A DNA stretch of 64,000 nucleotides. Origin: Gellertiella hungarica (GTDB lineage Bacteria > Pseudomonadota > Alphaproteobacteria > Rhizobiales > Rhizobiaceae). The DNA lies in NCBI RefSeq assembly GCF_014197145.1, contig NZ_JACIEZ010000001.1, positions 62,001-126,000 of the forward strand, given 5' to 3'. Both the position numbers and the translations under genes were made by a program. This document shows positions 19,007 to 28,936 of the stretch, one piece after another (position 1 is the stretch's first letter; every line of letters starts with the position of its first letter). Under the pieces are notes generated by a model. The model did not search any database, was not told the DNA's origin, and worked only from the letters and a program-made list of their open reading frames with translations.

Positions 19007-19777
19007 TCATGGGGCGGCGTCGTTCTCGCCCAGGGTCATTTCCGCAACGAAATCATAGGCATCGCCGCGATAGAGGGAGCGCGTGAATTCCACCACCCGG
19101 CCCGAGGCAAGGTAGGAGACGCGCTCGATGGACAGGCCGGCCGCGCCAGCCGGAATGCCGAGCAGCTCCGCGTCGGCTTCCTTGACGTTGCAGGCCGAAA
19201 TGCGTTGGATCGCCCGCACGGGCCGCGCGCCCGTCCGGTCCAGTTCCTCGTAGAGGGAGGTCGTGACGTTTTCCGGCTCCGGAAGGAACTCGGTGGAGAT
19301 GCTCGCGCGCTCGATGGCGAGCGGCGTGTCGTTGGCCATGCGCAATCGGCTGATGCGGGCCACCTGCGTGCCCGCGGAAAGGCCGAGCATCACCATCTCC
19401 TCCGTCGTCGGGTGGAAGATGCCGCGCTCCAGAAGCTCCGCCCGGGTGGTGAAGCCGCGCCGGGCCATGTCCTCGGTGAAGGAGGTGAGGCGCGACAGCG
19501 ACTGCTGCACCTTCGAGACCGGCTTCGAGACGAAGGTGCCGGATCCGTGCCGCCGCACGAGAAGCCCGTCGCGCACGAGATCGTCCACCGCCTTGCGCAC
19601 CGTCACCCGGCTGACATCGGCGATCTCGGCGAGATCCCTTTCCGGTGGCAGGGCTTCGCCCTGTTCAAGCTTGCCGCCGCGGATCGCCTCCTCCAGCACC
19701 TGCCGGAGCTTCATGTAGAGCGGGCCACGCCCGGCATTCTGGAGGGCCTCGGCGGAAAGGATCGAAGCGAGGATCAT
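19007..19777 (-). CDS. GntR/HutC-family regulator (NagR-like)
   Basis: 256 residues: an N-terminal winged helix (PLYMKLRQVLEEAI, PPERDLAEIADVSRVTVRKA, GTFVSKP) and a C-terminal UTRA effector domain. It overlaps the kinase gene by 4 nt and is co-transcribed with the amino-sugar genes. NagR/DasR-type members bind GlcN-6-P or GlcNAc-6-P. The mirror-image TGGTATT elements in the kinase-murQ intergenic region are its probable operators, so it should control both divergent operons. Confidence 0.88.
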   Translation of the reverse strand: MILASILSAEALQNAGRGPLYMKLRQVLEEAIRGGKLEQGEALPPERDLAEIADVSRVTVRKAVDDLVRDGLLVRRHGSGTFVSKPVSKVQQSLSRLTSFTEDMARRGFTTRAELLERGIFHPTTEEMVMLGLSAGTQVARISRLRMANDTPLAIERASISTEFLPEPENVTTSLYEELDRTGARPVRAIQRISACNVKEADAELLGIPAGAAGLSIERVSYLASGRVVEFTRSLYRGDAYDFVAEMTLGENDAAP

Positions 19778-20661
19778 GCTGCAGCTCCCGTGCCCGGTAC
19801 AAAATGGCGCTGCGCCAGGGCGATGGCCCCGGCCAGTCCGTCGCCGCGCGGCTTGCGCAGGCGCGATCGGTGTCGCTCCGCAATCCAGGGTGCGTAGCGG
19901 TCGGCAAGGCCGCCGACGAGGCAGAGCGGCAAGGGCCCCGCCACGGCATAGAGGCGGTCGAGTGCCTCGTCGATGGCATGGGCCGAGAGGCGGATCACCC
20001 GCAGGGCGGTCGAATCGCCGGTCTCCGCATGGTCGAAGACAAGCGCGGCCCGCTCCGCGAAATCGGCGGGCCTTGCGCTGTGGGCAAAGTCGACCATGGC
20101 CGCCGGACTGCCGCCGAACTGGGCCATGAGCACGCTCGTCAGGGCAGAGGGCGTCCTTATTCCGTCATGGGCGAGAATGGCTTCCTGCATCGCGGCCTGT
20201 CCGATCCGGGCGCCGCCGCCGAGATCGCCGAGCACGAAGCCCCAGCCCCCGACCGTTTCCATCTGTCCCGCCTGGCGGATGAAGTAGATGGTGCCGGTGC
20301 CGATCACCGCCACGCTGCCGTCCCCGGGCCCGAGCGCGCCTTCGAGCGCGACCAGCCCGTCGGAATCGAGTGCCAGGCGCGCAAAGGGCAGCCGGGCGCG
20401 GATCTCCTGTGCCGCGCGCGGCACGGTGCTGCCGGCAAGGCCGAGGAAAACCGGAATGGAGAAAAGATCTGCCGCCCCGAGCCCCGCCTGTTCGAGCGCC
20501 GCCCGGGCGGCTTCCACGATATGGCGTGCCGCACCGTCCGCATCGGTCAGAATGTTGGCGGGACCGCTGGTGCCCCGACCCAGAATCGCACCGGTGCCGT
20601 CCGCCAGTGCCGCCCGGCACAGCGTTCCGCCGCCATCGATTCCCAGGATCAGATCGGACAT
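19774..20661 (-). CDS. BadF/BadG-type ATPase, probable N-acetylglucosamine (or MurNAc) kinase
   Basis: 295 residues of the ASKHA fold: GIDGGGT phosphate-1 loop at residue 7, VIGTGTIYF phosphate-2 and LGDLGGGARIG, then CLVGGLA adenosine loop. This family includes human NAGK and bacterial MurK-type GlcNAc/MurNAc kinases. It would phosphorylate an imported amino sugar at O6, feeding NagA or MurQ. It is the first gene of the minus operon, divergent from murQ with the shared operator region upstream. Whether it prefers GlcNAc or MurNAc cannot be read from sequence. Confidence 0.85.
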   Translation of the reverse strand: MSDLILGIDGGGTLCRAALADGTGAILGRGTSGPANILTDADGAARHIVEAARAALEQAGLGAADLFSIPVFLGLAGSTVPRAAQEIRARLPFARLALDSDGLVALEGALGPGDGSVAVIGTGTIYFIRQAGQMETVGGWGFVLGDLGGGARIGQAAMQEAILAHDGIRTPSALTSVLMAQFGGSPAAMVDFAHSARPADFAERAALVFDHAETGDSTALRVIRLSAHAIDEALDRLYAVAGPLPLCLVGGLADRYAPWIAERHRSRLRKPRGDGLAGAIALAQRHFVPGTGAAA

Positions 20662-20680
20662 GGGTCACCTCCCGCCAATA

Positions 20681-20699
20681 TAATACCAAAAAAATACCA
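20681..20699 (-). promoter_or_regulatory. GntR (NagR-like) operator element, kinase side
   Basis: On the minus strand this reads TGGTATTTTTTTGGTATTA: two TGG(T/C)ATT half-sites in direct orientation, 12 bp apart. It lies 20 bp before the kinase start. The element at 20829-20847 is the same with one base change, in opposite orientation. Confidence 0.6.
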
Positions 20700-20828
20700 T
20701 TAACCAAGGGCGTTTTTCCGGCTTCCTCGTTCATTTTCATAAATTCCTGTTTTTCAACGGCATTTGTGAAAAATCGGCCTGTGAAAGGCGGGTCTGCAAA
20801 CAAATTTGTTAATTTGGTTATGGACAAT

Positions 20829-20847
20829 TGGTATTTTTTTGGCATTA
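20829..20847 (+). promoter_or_regulatory. GntR (NagR-like) operator element, murQ side
   Basis: TGGTATTTTTTTGGCATTA lies 23 bp before murQ and differs from its mirror copy at 20681-20699 by one base. The two copies flank the divergent promoters (centres about 148 bp apart), so one regulator probably switches both operons. The AT-rich 20700-20828 interval holds both promoters; I could not assign -35/-10 boxes with confidence. Confidence 0.6.
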
Positions 20848-20869
20848 TCGCCTCAGGTGGAGGCCAGCA

Positions 20870-21790
20870 ATGACGATAGAACGGACCGAGCGGAGGCATG
20901 ATTTGGGAGCGGCGCTGGATGCGCGCTTTCCCCTGCCGATGCTCGATGCCCTCTTCGATGGCCAGATTGCAGCAGCGACGGTTGTTGCCGGGGCGCGGGA
21001 TGCGCTGGCGGCTGCGGCGGGCGTCATGGCGCAATCCGTGAGCGCAGGCGGGCGGCTGGTCTATGTCGGCGCCGGATCGTCCGGCCTCATGGCCATGGCC
21101 GATGCGCTGGAGCTTCCCGGCACCTTCGGCATCGATCCCGATGGTGTCGTGCTGCTGATGGCGGGCGGCTTGCCCGGTGCCGGCGAAAGGCCCGCCCTTC
21201 CGGGCGGTCCGGAAGACGATGCGGAGGCGGGTGCCCGCGAAACCGCTGCGCTTGGCCTCGGAGCGCGGGATACGGTCCTTGCGCTCACCGCCAGCGGCTC
21301 GACGCCCTATGCCCTCGCCGCTGCCCGCACGGCCCGTGCCGCGGGCGCGCGGGTCATCGGGCTTGCCAACAATGCCGATGCGCCCCTGCTTGCCCTTTCC
21401 GATGTCGCCGTTTTGCTTCCCACGCCGCCCGAGGTCGTGGCCGGATCCACCCGCATGGGTGCGGGAACGGCGCAGAAGATCGCCCTCAACATGATGTCCA
21501 CCGCCATGGCGGTCATGCTCGGCCATGTGCACGAAGGCCACATGGTGAACCTGAAGGCGGACAACCAGAAGCTTCGTGCGCGGGCAACGCGCATGGTGTC
21601 GGAGATATCCGGCATCGGTTCGGAGGCGGCGGCGGCCCATCTGGCGGCTGCCTCCGGCTCCGTGAAGATCGCCGTGCTGCTCGCTGCCGGGGCGAGCGGT
21701 AGAGAGGAGGCGGAACGCCTTCTCGCGGCGGGCGGCCAGCACCTGTCGGCCGCGCTCCGGGCTTTAGAAGACCGCAAGGAAAACGTCTAG
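20870..21790 (+). CDS. murQ: N-acetylmuramic acid 6-phosphate etherase
   Basis: 306 residues with one SIS fold: VYVGAGSSGLMAMADALELPGTFG holds the phosphate loop and a glutamate where MurQ has its catalytic Glu (SECPPTYG), and PGGPEDDAEAGA matches the second conserved acidic loop. LTASGSTPYALAA and GSTRMGAGTAQKIALNM are strong MurQ signatures. It cleaves the lactyl ether of MurNAc-6-P to GlcNAc-6-P and D-lactate, linking muropeptide sugars to NagA. ATG at 20870 follows GGTGGAGG; a longer frame from 20828 would start inside the operator. Confidence 0.9.
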   Translation: MTIERTERRHDLGAALDARFPLPMLDALFDGQIAAATVVAGARDALAAAAGVMAQSVSAGGRLVYVGAGSSGLMAMADALELPGTFGIDPDGVVLLMAGGLPGAGERPALPGGPEDDAEAGARETAALGLGARDTVLALTASGSTPYALAAARTARAAGARVIGLANNADAPLLALSDVAVLLPTPPEVVAGSTRMGAGTAQKIALNMMSTAMAVMLGHVHEGHMVNLKADNQKLRARATRMVSEISGIGSEAAAAHLAAASGSVKIAVLLAAGASGREEAERLLAAGGQHLSAALRALEDRKENV

Positions 21791-21832
21791 AACAGAGGCG
21801 CCATCGGGGCGTCTCAACCGAGGGAGAACCGC

Positions 21833-23089
21833 ATGACCCGCACCATCGTGAAGGCGATGCTCGTTTCCACGAGCCTTTTCGCTTCCATCAGCGCCGCCAG
21901 CGCAGAAACCACGCTGACCATCGAAAGCTGGCGCAACGACGACATCAAGATCTGGCAGGAAAAGCTGATCCCGGCCTTCGAAGCCAAGAACCCCGGCATC
22001 AAGGTCAATTTCGCGCCGACCGCGCCGACCGAATACAATGCCGCGCTCAATGCCAAGCTCGACGCGGGCTCTGCCGGCGACCTCATCACCTGCCGTCCGT
22101 TCGACGCCTCGCTCGAGCTCTACAACAAGGGCCATCTCGCCGATCTCTCCGGCCTGAAGGGCATGGAGAACTTCTCCGACGTCGCCAAGTCCGCCTGGAC
22201 CACCGACGACGGCAAGGCCACCTTCTGCGTGCCGATGGCTTCGGTCATCCACGGCTTCATCTACAACAAGGACGCCTTCGACAAGCTCGGCATCGCCGTT
22301 CCGGCAACCGAAGCGGAATTCTTCGCCGCCCTCGACAAGATCAAGGCCGATGGCACCTATATCCCGATGGCCATGGGCACGAAGGATCTCTGGGAAGCCG
22401 CAACCATGGGCTACCAGAACATCGGCCCCAACTACTGGAAGGGCGAGGAAGGCCGTCTGGCCCTGATCAAGGGCGAGCAGAAGCTCACCGACGCCGCCTG
22501 GGTCGAGCCCTACAAGACGCTCGCCAAGTGGAAGGACTATCTGGGTGACGGCTTCGAGGCGCAGACCTACCCGGACAGCCAGAACATGTTCACGCTCGGC
22601 CGCGCCGCCATCTATCCGGCCGGTTCGTGGGAAATCTCGGGCTTCAACACCCAGGCCCAGTTCAAGATGGGCGCCTTCCCGCCGCCGGTGAAGAATGCGG
22701 GCGACACCTGCTACATCTCCGACCACAACGACATCGGCATCGGCCTCAATGCCAAGAGCGCGAATGCGGAAGCCGCCAAGACCTTCCTCACCTGGGTCGC
22801 TTCGCCGGAATTCGCCGAAATCTACGCGAACTCCCTGCCGGGCTTCTTCAGCCTGAACTCCACGGCGGTGAAGATGTCCGATCCGCTGGCGCAGGAATTC
22901 GTCTCCTGGCGCGACAAGTGCAAGTCGACCATCCGCTCGACCTACCAGATCCTGTCGCGCGGCACGCCGAACCTCGAAAACGAGACCTGGACCGCTTCGG
23001 CCAACGTCATCAACGGCACCTCCACGCCTGAAGATGCGGCCAAGAAGCTGCAGGAAGGCCTCGACAGCTGGTACAAGCCGGCGAAGTAA
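21833..23089 (+). CDS. CUT1 sugar ABC transporter substrate-binding protein
   Basis: 418 residues with a signal peptide ending near SAASAE. It is an extracellular solute-binding protein family 1 member: LTIESWRNDD, FEAKNPGIKVNF, YNAALNAKLDAGSAGDLI, IYNKDAFDKLGI, PAGSWEISGF. It captures a sugar, by context probably an amino sugar or oligosaccharide, for the two permeases downstream. It is 42 bp after murQ in the same orientation. A perfect hairpin and a long inverted repeat separate it from the permease genes. Confidence 0.92.
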   Translation: MTRTIVKAMLVSTSLFASISAASAETTLTIESWRNDDIKIWQEKLIPAFEAKNPGIKVNFAPTAPTEYNAALNAKLDAGSAGDLITCRPFDASLELYNKGHLADLSGLKGMENFSDVAKSAWTTDDGKATFCVPMASVIHGFIYNKDAFDKLGIAVPATEAEFFAALDKIKADGTYIPMAMGTKDLWEAATMGYQNIGPNYWKGEEGRLALIKGEQKLTDAAWVEPYKTLAKWKDYLGDGFEAQTYPDSQNMFTLGRAAIYPAGSWEISGFNTQAQFKMGAFPPPVKNAGDTCYISDHNDIGIGLNAKSANAEAAKTFLTWVASPEFAEIYANSLPGFFSLNSTAVKMSDPLAQEFVSWRDKCKSTIRSTYQILSRGTPNLENETWTASANVINGTSTPEDAAKKLQEGLDSWYKPAK

Positions 23090-23150
23090 GGTGTGAAACG
23101 GCCCTGCCTGCTCCCGAACCGGGAATAGTGCGCGGGCCATTCATCCGCCC

Positions 23151-23175
23151 CTCCCGCCGTGCTTGACGGCGGGAG
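23151..23175 (+). other. perfect hairpin after sugar-binding protein gene
   Basis: Ten-bp perfect stem CTCCCGCCGT/ACGGCGGGAG with loop GCTTG, 62 bp after the binding-protein stop. No U-tract follows. Likely a processing or stability element that raises binding-protein output over the permeases, as at 6927-6957. Confidence 0.55.
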
Positions 23176-23200
23176 TGGCCATTGAAATCGAGCGGCGACG

Positions 23201-23332
23201 TTCCCCTCCCCCTTGTGGGGAGGGGTCAGGGGTGGGGGTGAAGCCAGGTCAACCCGGCTTCGTACCGATGGGCAGGCCATGCGCGTTCCGGATACCCCCA
23301 CCCCTAGCCCCTCCCCACAGGGGGGAGGGGAA
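23201..23332. repeat. long inverted repeat, dispersed-type intergenic element
   Basis: The 40-base arms 23201-23240 and 23293-23332 are reverse complements except at about four positions, with a 52-bp centre. Each arm also contains a smaller CCCCTCCCC/GGGGAGGGG hairpin. The CCCCTCCCC...GGGGTGGGGG pattern is typical of repetitive intergenic palindromes in Rhizobiales. It fills most of the 302-bp gap between the binding-protein and permease genes. Confidence 0.7.
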
Positions 23333-23391
23333 TGCCGCCATCCATGCCAGCGACCGCATGGAACCAATTCTATCGATCAGGGGGAGCGATC

Positions 23392-24342
23392 ATGACATCG
23401 ACGGATGACACCGGGGCCATGGCGCCGCTGAAGCGGCCGGCCCGCTGGCACATTCTGGTGTTTCTCACGCCGGCGCTCATCATCTACACCATCGTGATGA
23501 TCCTGCCGCTGTTCCAGACGCTGTGGCTCTCGCTCTTCAACGTGACGAAGGAAGGCACGCCTGTCTTCGTCGGGCTCGGGAACTTCAAGGTGCTGTTCGG
23601 CGATGCCCGCTGGGCGGCCGATTTCTGGAACGCGCTGAAGAACAACCTGATCTTCTTCGCCGTCCACATGCTGGTGCAGAACCCGATCGGCGTGGCGCTC
23701 GCGGCCATGCTGTCGATCCCGAAACTGCGCTTTGCCTCCTTCTACCGGACCGCCATCTTCCTGCCGACGCTGCTCTCCTTCGTGATCGTGGGCTTCATCT
23801 GGAAGCTCATCCTCTCGCCGCTCTGGGGCGTTGCGCCCTGGCTGATGAGCCTCGTCGGCGCGAAGGGCCTCTTCCTGCCCTGGCTCGGCCTGCCGAGCAC
23901 GGCGCTGGTCACCGTGTCGCTGATCTCCGTCTGGCAATATGTGGGCATTCCCATGATGCTGATCTATGCGGCGCTGCTCAACATTCCCGACGAGGTGATC
24001 GAGGCCGCGGAATGCGACGGCATCACCGGCTGGGCGCAGTTCTGGAAGATCAAGCTGCCGCTCATCCTGCCCGCCATCGGCATCATCTCGATCCTCACCT
24101 TCGTCGGCAATTTCAACGCCTTCGACCTTGTTTACACCGTGCAGGGGGCGCTTGCCGGGCCGGACGGATCGACCGACATTCTCGGCACGCTGCTCTACCG
24201 CACCTTCTTCGGCTTCCAGCTGCAGCTCGGCGACCGCTCCATGGGCGCAACCATCGCGACGGTGATGTTCCTGATCATCCTGGCGGGTGTCTCGCTCTAC
24301 CTCTTCATCATCCAGCGGCGCATCCGCCGCTACCAGTTCTGA
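23392..24342 (+). CDS. CUT1 sugar ABC permease (MalF-type)
   Basis: 316 residues, six hydrophobic segments, with the EAA loop EVIEAAECDGITGWAQFWKIKLPLILP before the last two. It forms the membrane channel with the next gene's product. The ATG at 23392 has GGGGGAG 7 nt upstream; the frame is open to 23332 but that would run into the inverted repeat. It is separated from the binding-protein gene by the repeat region and from the second permease gene by 18 bp. Confidence 0.92.
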   Translation: MTSTDDTGAMAPLKRPARWHILVFLTPALIIYTIVMILPLFQTLWLSLFNVTKEGTPVFVGLGNFKVLFGDARWAADFWNALKNNLIFFAVHMLVQNPIGVALAAMLSIPKLRFASFYRTAIFLPTLLSFVIVGFIWKLILSPLWGVAPWLMSLVGAKGLFLPWLGLPSTALVTVSLISVWQYVGIPMMLIYAALLNIPDEVIEAAECDGITGWAQFWKIKLPLILPAIGIISILTFVGNFNAFDLVYTVQGALAGPDGSTDILGTLLYRTFFGFQLQLGDRSMGATIATVMFLIILAGVSLYLFIIQRRIRRYQF

Positions 24343-24360
24343 TCCCGGGAGAGGTTCGTC

Positions 24361-25200
24361 ATGTCCAAGGCACGCACATCGCCCATCCGCGCCGGCTTCG
24401 TCCATCTGGCGCTCGGCGCCTACACTGTGATCGCGATCTTCCCCGTCTTTCTCACCATCGTGAACTCGTTCAAGGATCGCGGCTCGATCTTCCGTTCGCC
24501 GCTGCAGCTGCCGGGTCCGTCGAGCTTCAGCCTGGTGGGCTACGAGACGGTTCTGAAGCAGGGCGATTTCGTCGGCTACTTCACCAACAGCCTGACGGTG
24601 ACCTGCGTCTCCATCTTCCTCGTGCTGCTCTTCGGCGCGATGGCGGCCTTCGCCCTTTCGGAATACCGCTTCAAGGGCAATGCGCTGATGGGGCTCTATC
24701 TCTCGCTCGGCATCATGATCCCGATCCGCCTCGGCACAGTGGCAATCCTGCAGGGCATGGTCGCGACCGGCCTCGTCAACACGCTGACGGCGCTCGTCCT
24801 CGTCTATACCGCGCAAGGCCTGCCGCTTGCGGTCTTCATCCTCTCGGAATTCATGCGGACCGTCTCCGACGACCTCAAGAATGCCGGGCGCATCGACGGG
24901 CTTTCCGAATATGCGATCTTCTTCCGCCTCGTGCTGCCGCTGGTCAGACCCGCCATGGCAACGGTGGCCGTCTTCACCATGATCCCGATCTGGAACGATC
25001 TCTGGTTCCCGCTGATCCTTGCGCCGGCGGAAGCCACCAAGACCATCACGCTCGGCAGCCAGGTCTTCATCGGCCAGTTCGTCACCGACTGGAACGCGGT
25101 TCTCTCGGCGCTCTCGCTCGCGATCTTCCCGGTTCTCGTCCTTTACATGATCTTCTCGCGGCAGCTCATCCGCGGCATCACCTCGGGAGCAGTAAAATGA
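24361..25200 (+). CDS. CUT1 sugar ABC permease (MalG-type)
   Basis: 279 residues, six membrane segments, with the EAA loop DDLKNAGRIDGLSEYAIFFRLVLPLVRP. It is the usual partner of the preceding MalF-type permease. The GAGAGG before the ATG is adequate. Its stop overlaps the start of the oxidoreductase gene (ATGA), coupling transport with catabolism. Confidence 0.92.
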   Translation: MSKARTSPIRAGFVHLALGAYTVIAIFPVFLTIVNSFKDRGSIFRSPLQLPGPSSFSLVGYETVLKQGDFVGYFTNSLTVTCVSIFLVLLFGAMAAFALSEYRFKGNALMGLYLSLGIMIPIRLGTVAILQGMVATGLVNTLTALVLVYTAQGLPLAVFILSEFMRTVSDDLKNAGRIDGLSEYAIFFRLVLPLVRPAMATVAVFTMIPIWNDLWFPLILAPAEATKTITLGSQVFIGQFVTDWNAVLSALSLAIFPVLVLYMIFSRQLIRGITSGAVK

Positions 25201-26252
25201 CCGACAGACCCTTGCGCGTTCTCGTTGCCGGCCTCGGCAACATGGGCCGCAGCCATGCACTCGCCTATCACCGCAATCCCGGCTTCGAGATCGCCGCCCT
25301 CGTCAACCGCTCGAAGCCGGCGCTCGACAGCGCGCTTTCCGGCTACGAGATCCTGCCGGATTTCGAGACGGCGCTGGCCGAGCTGAAGCCCGATGTCGCC
25401 TCGATCAACACCTATTCGGACAGCCATGCGGATTATGCCGTCGCCGCACTCGAAGCCGGCTGCCATGTCTTCGTGGAAAAGCCGCTCGCGACCACGGTTG
25501 CCGATGCGGAGCGGGTGGTTGCCGCCGCGAAGGCCAACGGGCGCAAGCTGGTGATCGGCTATATCCTCCGGCATCATCCCTCCTGGATGCGCCTCATCGA
25601 GGAGGCGCGGGCGCTCGGCGGGCCTTACGTCTTCCGCATGAACCTCAACCAGCAGTCCTCGGGCCCCACCTGGGAGACGCATAAGGCGCTGATGCAGACG
25701 ACATCGCCGATCGTCGATTGCGGCGTGCATTATGTCGACGTGATGTGCCAGATCACCGATTCCCGTCCCGTGGAGGTGCGCGGCATGGGGCTGCGCCTCT
25801 CGGACGAGGTGGCACCCGACATGTATAATTACGGGCATCTGCAGGTTCTCTTCGAGGACGGGTCCGTCGGCTGGTACGAGGCCGGCTGGGGGCCGATGAT
25901 TTCGGAGACCGCCTTCTTCGTGAAGGACGTGATGTCGCCGAACGGCGCCGTCTCCATCGTGATGGAAAACGCGAAATCCGACGATATCGACGCCCATACC
26001 AAGACGGCGATGATCCGGGTGCACAGGGCGCGGCGCGGGGCCGACGGCCGCTTTGCCGAGCCCGATCTGGACCTGAAGATGGACGGCGAACCGGGACACC
26101 AGGACCTTTGCGAGCGGGAACAGGCCTTCCTGCTGAAGGCCATTCGCGAGGATCTGGATTTGGGCCGCCACATGCAGGACGCGGTGAGTTCGCTGCGCGT
26201 CTGCCTGGCGGCGGATGAAAGTGTGCGGACCGGCAAGCCGGTCCGGTTGTAA
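25197..26252 (+). CDS. Gfo/Idh/MocA family oxidoreductase
   Basis: 351 residues: Rossmann loop VLVAGLGNMGRSHA at the N-terminus, then EKPLATT, the conserved EKP motif, near residue 98. VDCGVHYVDVMCQI carries the usual HxxD-like catalytic segment. Such enzymes oxidise or epimerise sugars or sugar derivatives with NAD(P). It sits between permease and ATPase genes, so it probably acts on the imported sugar before phosphorylation by the ROK kinase. Substrate not determinable. Confidence 0.88.
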   Translation: MTDRPLRVLVAGLGNMGRSHALAYHRNPGFEIAALVNRSKPALDSALSGYEILPDFETALAELKPDVASINTYSDSHADYAVAALEAGCHVFVEKPLATTVADAERVVAAAKANGRKLVIGYILRHHPSWMRLIEEARALGGPYVFRMNLNQQSSGPTWETHKALMQTTSPIVDCGVHYVDVMCQITDSRPVEVRGMGLRLSDEVAPDMYNYGHLQVLFEDGSVGWYEAGWGPMISETAFFVKDVMSPNGAVSIVMENAKSDDIDAHTKTAMIRVHRARRGADGRFAEPDLDLKMDGEPGHQDLCEREQAFLLKAIREDLDLGRHMQDAVSSLRVCLAADESVRTGKPVRL

Positions 26253-26264
26253 GGGGGATTTGCC

Positions 26265-27263
<999 letters not shown>

Positions 27264-27308
27264 CCCGCCGGCCTTATGGGCGGGGAGGGGACAGACAGGA
27301 AAAGGCGC

Positions 27309-28220
27309 ATGATCGTTTGCTTCGATATCGGCGGCACCGCCATCAAGGGGGCCTATGCCAGGGGGCCGGAAGAGATCCGGACCCTGCCGCGGGTCCAGAC
27401 GCCGCTCAGGGATTTCGACGCCTTCATCGGGGTGCTGAAGACGGTGATTGCAGGCGCTCCGGAGCCGGTCTCCTGCGTCAGCATCTCGATCACCGGCGTC
27501 ATCGATCAGGAGACGCGGCTGATCACGGTGGCCAACATCCCCTGTCTTGACCAGCGGCCCATCGAGGCGGATCTCGAAGCGGCGCTCGAATTGCCCGTCA
27601 TCGTCTCCAACGATGCGGATTGCCTCGCCATGGCGGAATACGGCACCGGCGCAGGCAAGGGGCATCGCGTCGTCTTCGGCGTCATTCTCGGAACGGGTGT
27701 CGGCGGCGGGCTCGTCATCGGCGGCGAGCTCATCAATTCCGATGGCGGTTTTGCCGGGGAATGGGGGCATGGCCCCGCCGCACCCCGCTTTGGCGGAACG
27801 CCGGAGGTGGAAATCCCGGCCTTTGCCTGCGGCTGCGGCCTCAAGGGCTGCCTCGACGCGACGGTGAGCGCCCGGGGCATGGAAAAGATGCACCGCTTCC
27901 TCTGCGCGGAAGAAAAGACCAGCGAAGAGATCACCGCCGCCTGGCTCTCCGGCGACGAGAAGGCCACCCGCACGATCGACGTTCTCTGCGACGTCACCGC
28001 CGGGCCGCTCGCCATGCTTGTGAATACGGTGGGTCCGGGCATCGTGCCCGTCGGCGGCGGGCTTGCCCGCTGCGTGCCGCTCATCGAGGAAATCGACCGG
28101 CGGGTGCGCGCCCGCATCCTCAAGAAGCTTGACCGGTCGCTGGTCGTGCCGGGCCTCTGCACCATCGAGCCCGGCCTCGTCGGGGCGGCCGTCCTCGCCT
28201 TCAACCGGGGGCATGCATGA
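27309..28220 (+). CDS. ROK family sugar kinase (amino-sugar kinase-like)
   Basis: 303 residues. FDIGGTAIKGA is the ATP phosphate loop, SNDADCLAMAE and GVILGTGVGGGLVIGGEL are ROK signatures, and EWGHGPAAP with CGCGLKGCLD forms the zinc site (the usual CLE is CLD here). It probably phosphorylates the imported sugar (GlcNAc, ManNAc or a derivative). ATG at 27309 follows CAGGAAAAGG; the upstream frame extension has no better site. The stop overlaps cutC by 4 nt. Confidence 0.87.
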   Translation: MIVCFDIGGTAIKGAYARGPEEIRTLPRVQTPLRDFDAFIGVLKTVIAGAPEPVSCVSISITGVIDQETRLITVANIPCLDQRPIEADLEAALELPVIVSNDADCLAMAEYGTGAGKGHRVVFGVILGTGVGGGLVIGGELINSDGGFAGEWGHGPAAPRFGGTPEVEIPAFACGCGLKGCLDATVSARGMEKMHRFLCAEEKTSEEITAAWLSGDEKATRTIDVLCDVTAGPLAMLVNTVGPGIVPVGGGLARCVPLIEEIDRRVRARILKKLDRSLVVPGLCTIEPGLVGAAVLAFNRGHA

Positions 28221-28936
28221 GACGGCGGCTGCTCGAAGTCTGCGTCGACGATGCGGCGGGCCTGCAGGCGGCCATCGAGGGCGGTGCGGACCGGATCGAA
28301 CTCTGCAGCGCGCTGTCGGTCGGCGGGCTCACGCCGTCGCCGGGCCTCATGGCCCTTGCCGCCGAAGCGCCGGTGCCCGTCCATGCGATGATCCGGCCGC
28401 GCGCCGGCGCATTTCTCTATGACGAGGCGGACCTGCGGCAGATGGAAAACGACATCCGCACCGTCGCCGGCTTCGGGCTCGAAGGCATCGTGATCGGCGC
28501 GAACCATGCGGACGGGCGGCTGGACGAAGGGGCGCTTGCGCGCCTGCTGTCCGCCGCCGAAGGGCTGCCGGCGACGCTGCATCGGGCGATCGATCTGGTC
28601 CCTGATGTCAACGCGGCGGTGGATCTCGCCGTCTCCCTCGGTTTCGAGCGCATCCTGACCTCGGGCGGGGAAAAGACGGCGCTGGCCGGTCTTGAGCGGA
28701 TCGCCGGAATGCTTGCCCGCGCCGCGGGACGGATCGAGATCATGCCTGGGTCGGGCATCACGGTGGACACGGTGGGCCCGATCCTTGCCCGCCTGGCCGA
28801 TGTCGACATCCACGCCTCCTGCTCGTCGCCGGGGGCGGAAGAGCCGGAAAACGTGCTCGCGCTCGGCTTTGCGACCGGCCCGCAGAAGCGGACCGATGCC
28901 CTGAAGGTGCGGGCGCTGAAGGCGCGTATGGGTTGA
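28217..28936 (+). CDS. cutC: CutC family TIM-barrel protein
   Basis: 239 residues, full length. LLEVCVDDAAGLQAAIEGGADRIELC and SVGGLTPSPGL at the N-terminus, MIRPRAG, and LTSGGEKTAL are CutC hallmarks. It was named for copper homeostasis in E. coli, but a direct copper role is disputed. Here it is the last gene of a sugar-import operon (ATGA overlap with the ROK kinase) and not in the copper locus at 56-59 kb. A metabolic role in amino-sugar use is a fair inference. Confidence 0.9.
   Translation: MRRRLLEVCVDDAAGLQAAIEGGADRIELCSALSVGGLTPSPGLMALAAEAPVPVHAMIRPRAGAFLYDEADLRQMENDIRTVAGFGLEGIVIGANHADGRLDEGALARLLSAAEGLPATLHRAIDLVPDVNAAVDLAVSLGFERILTSGGEKTALAGLERIAGMLARAAGRIEIMPGSGITVDTVGPILARLADVDIHASCSSPGAEEPENVLALGFATGPQKRTDALKVRALKARMG

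Noticed and set aside
23377-25260. 627-codon minus-strand frame opposite the permease genes
   Set aside because: Shadow of the permeases; highly charged, non-protein-like composition.
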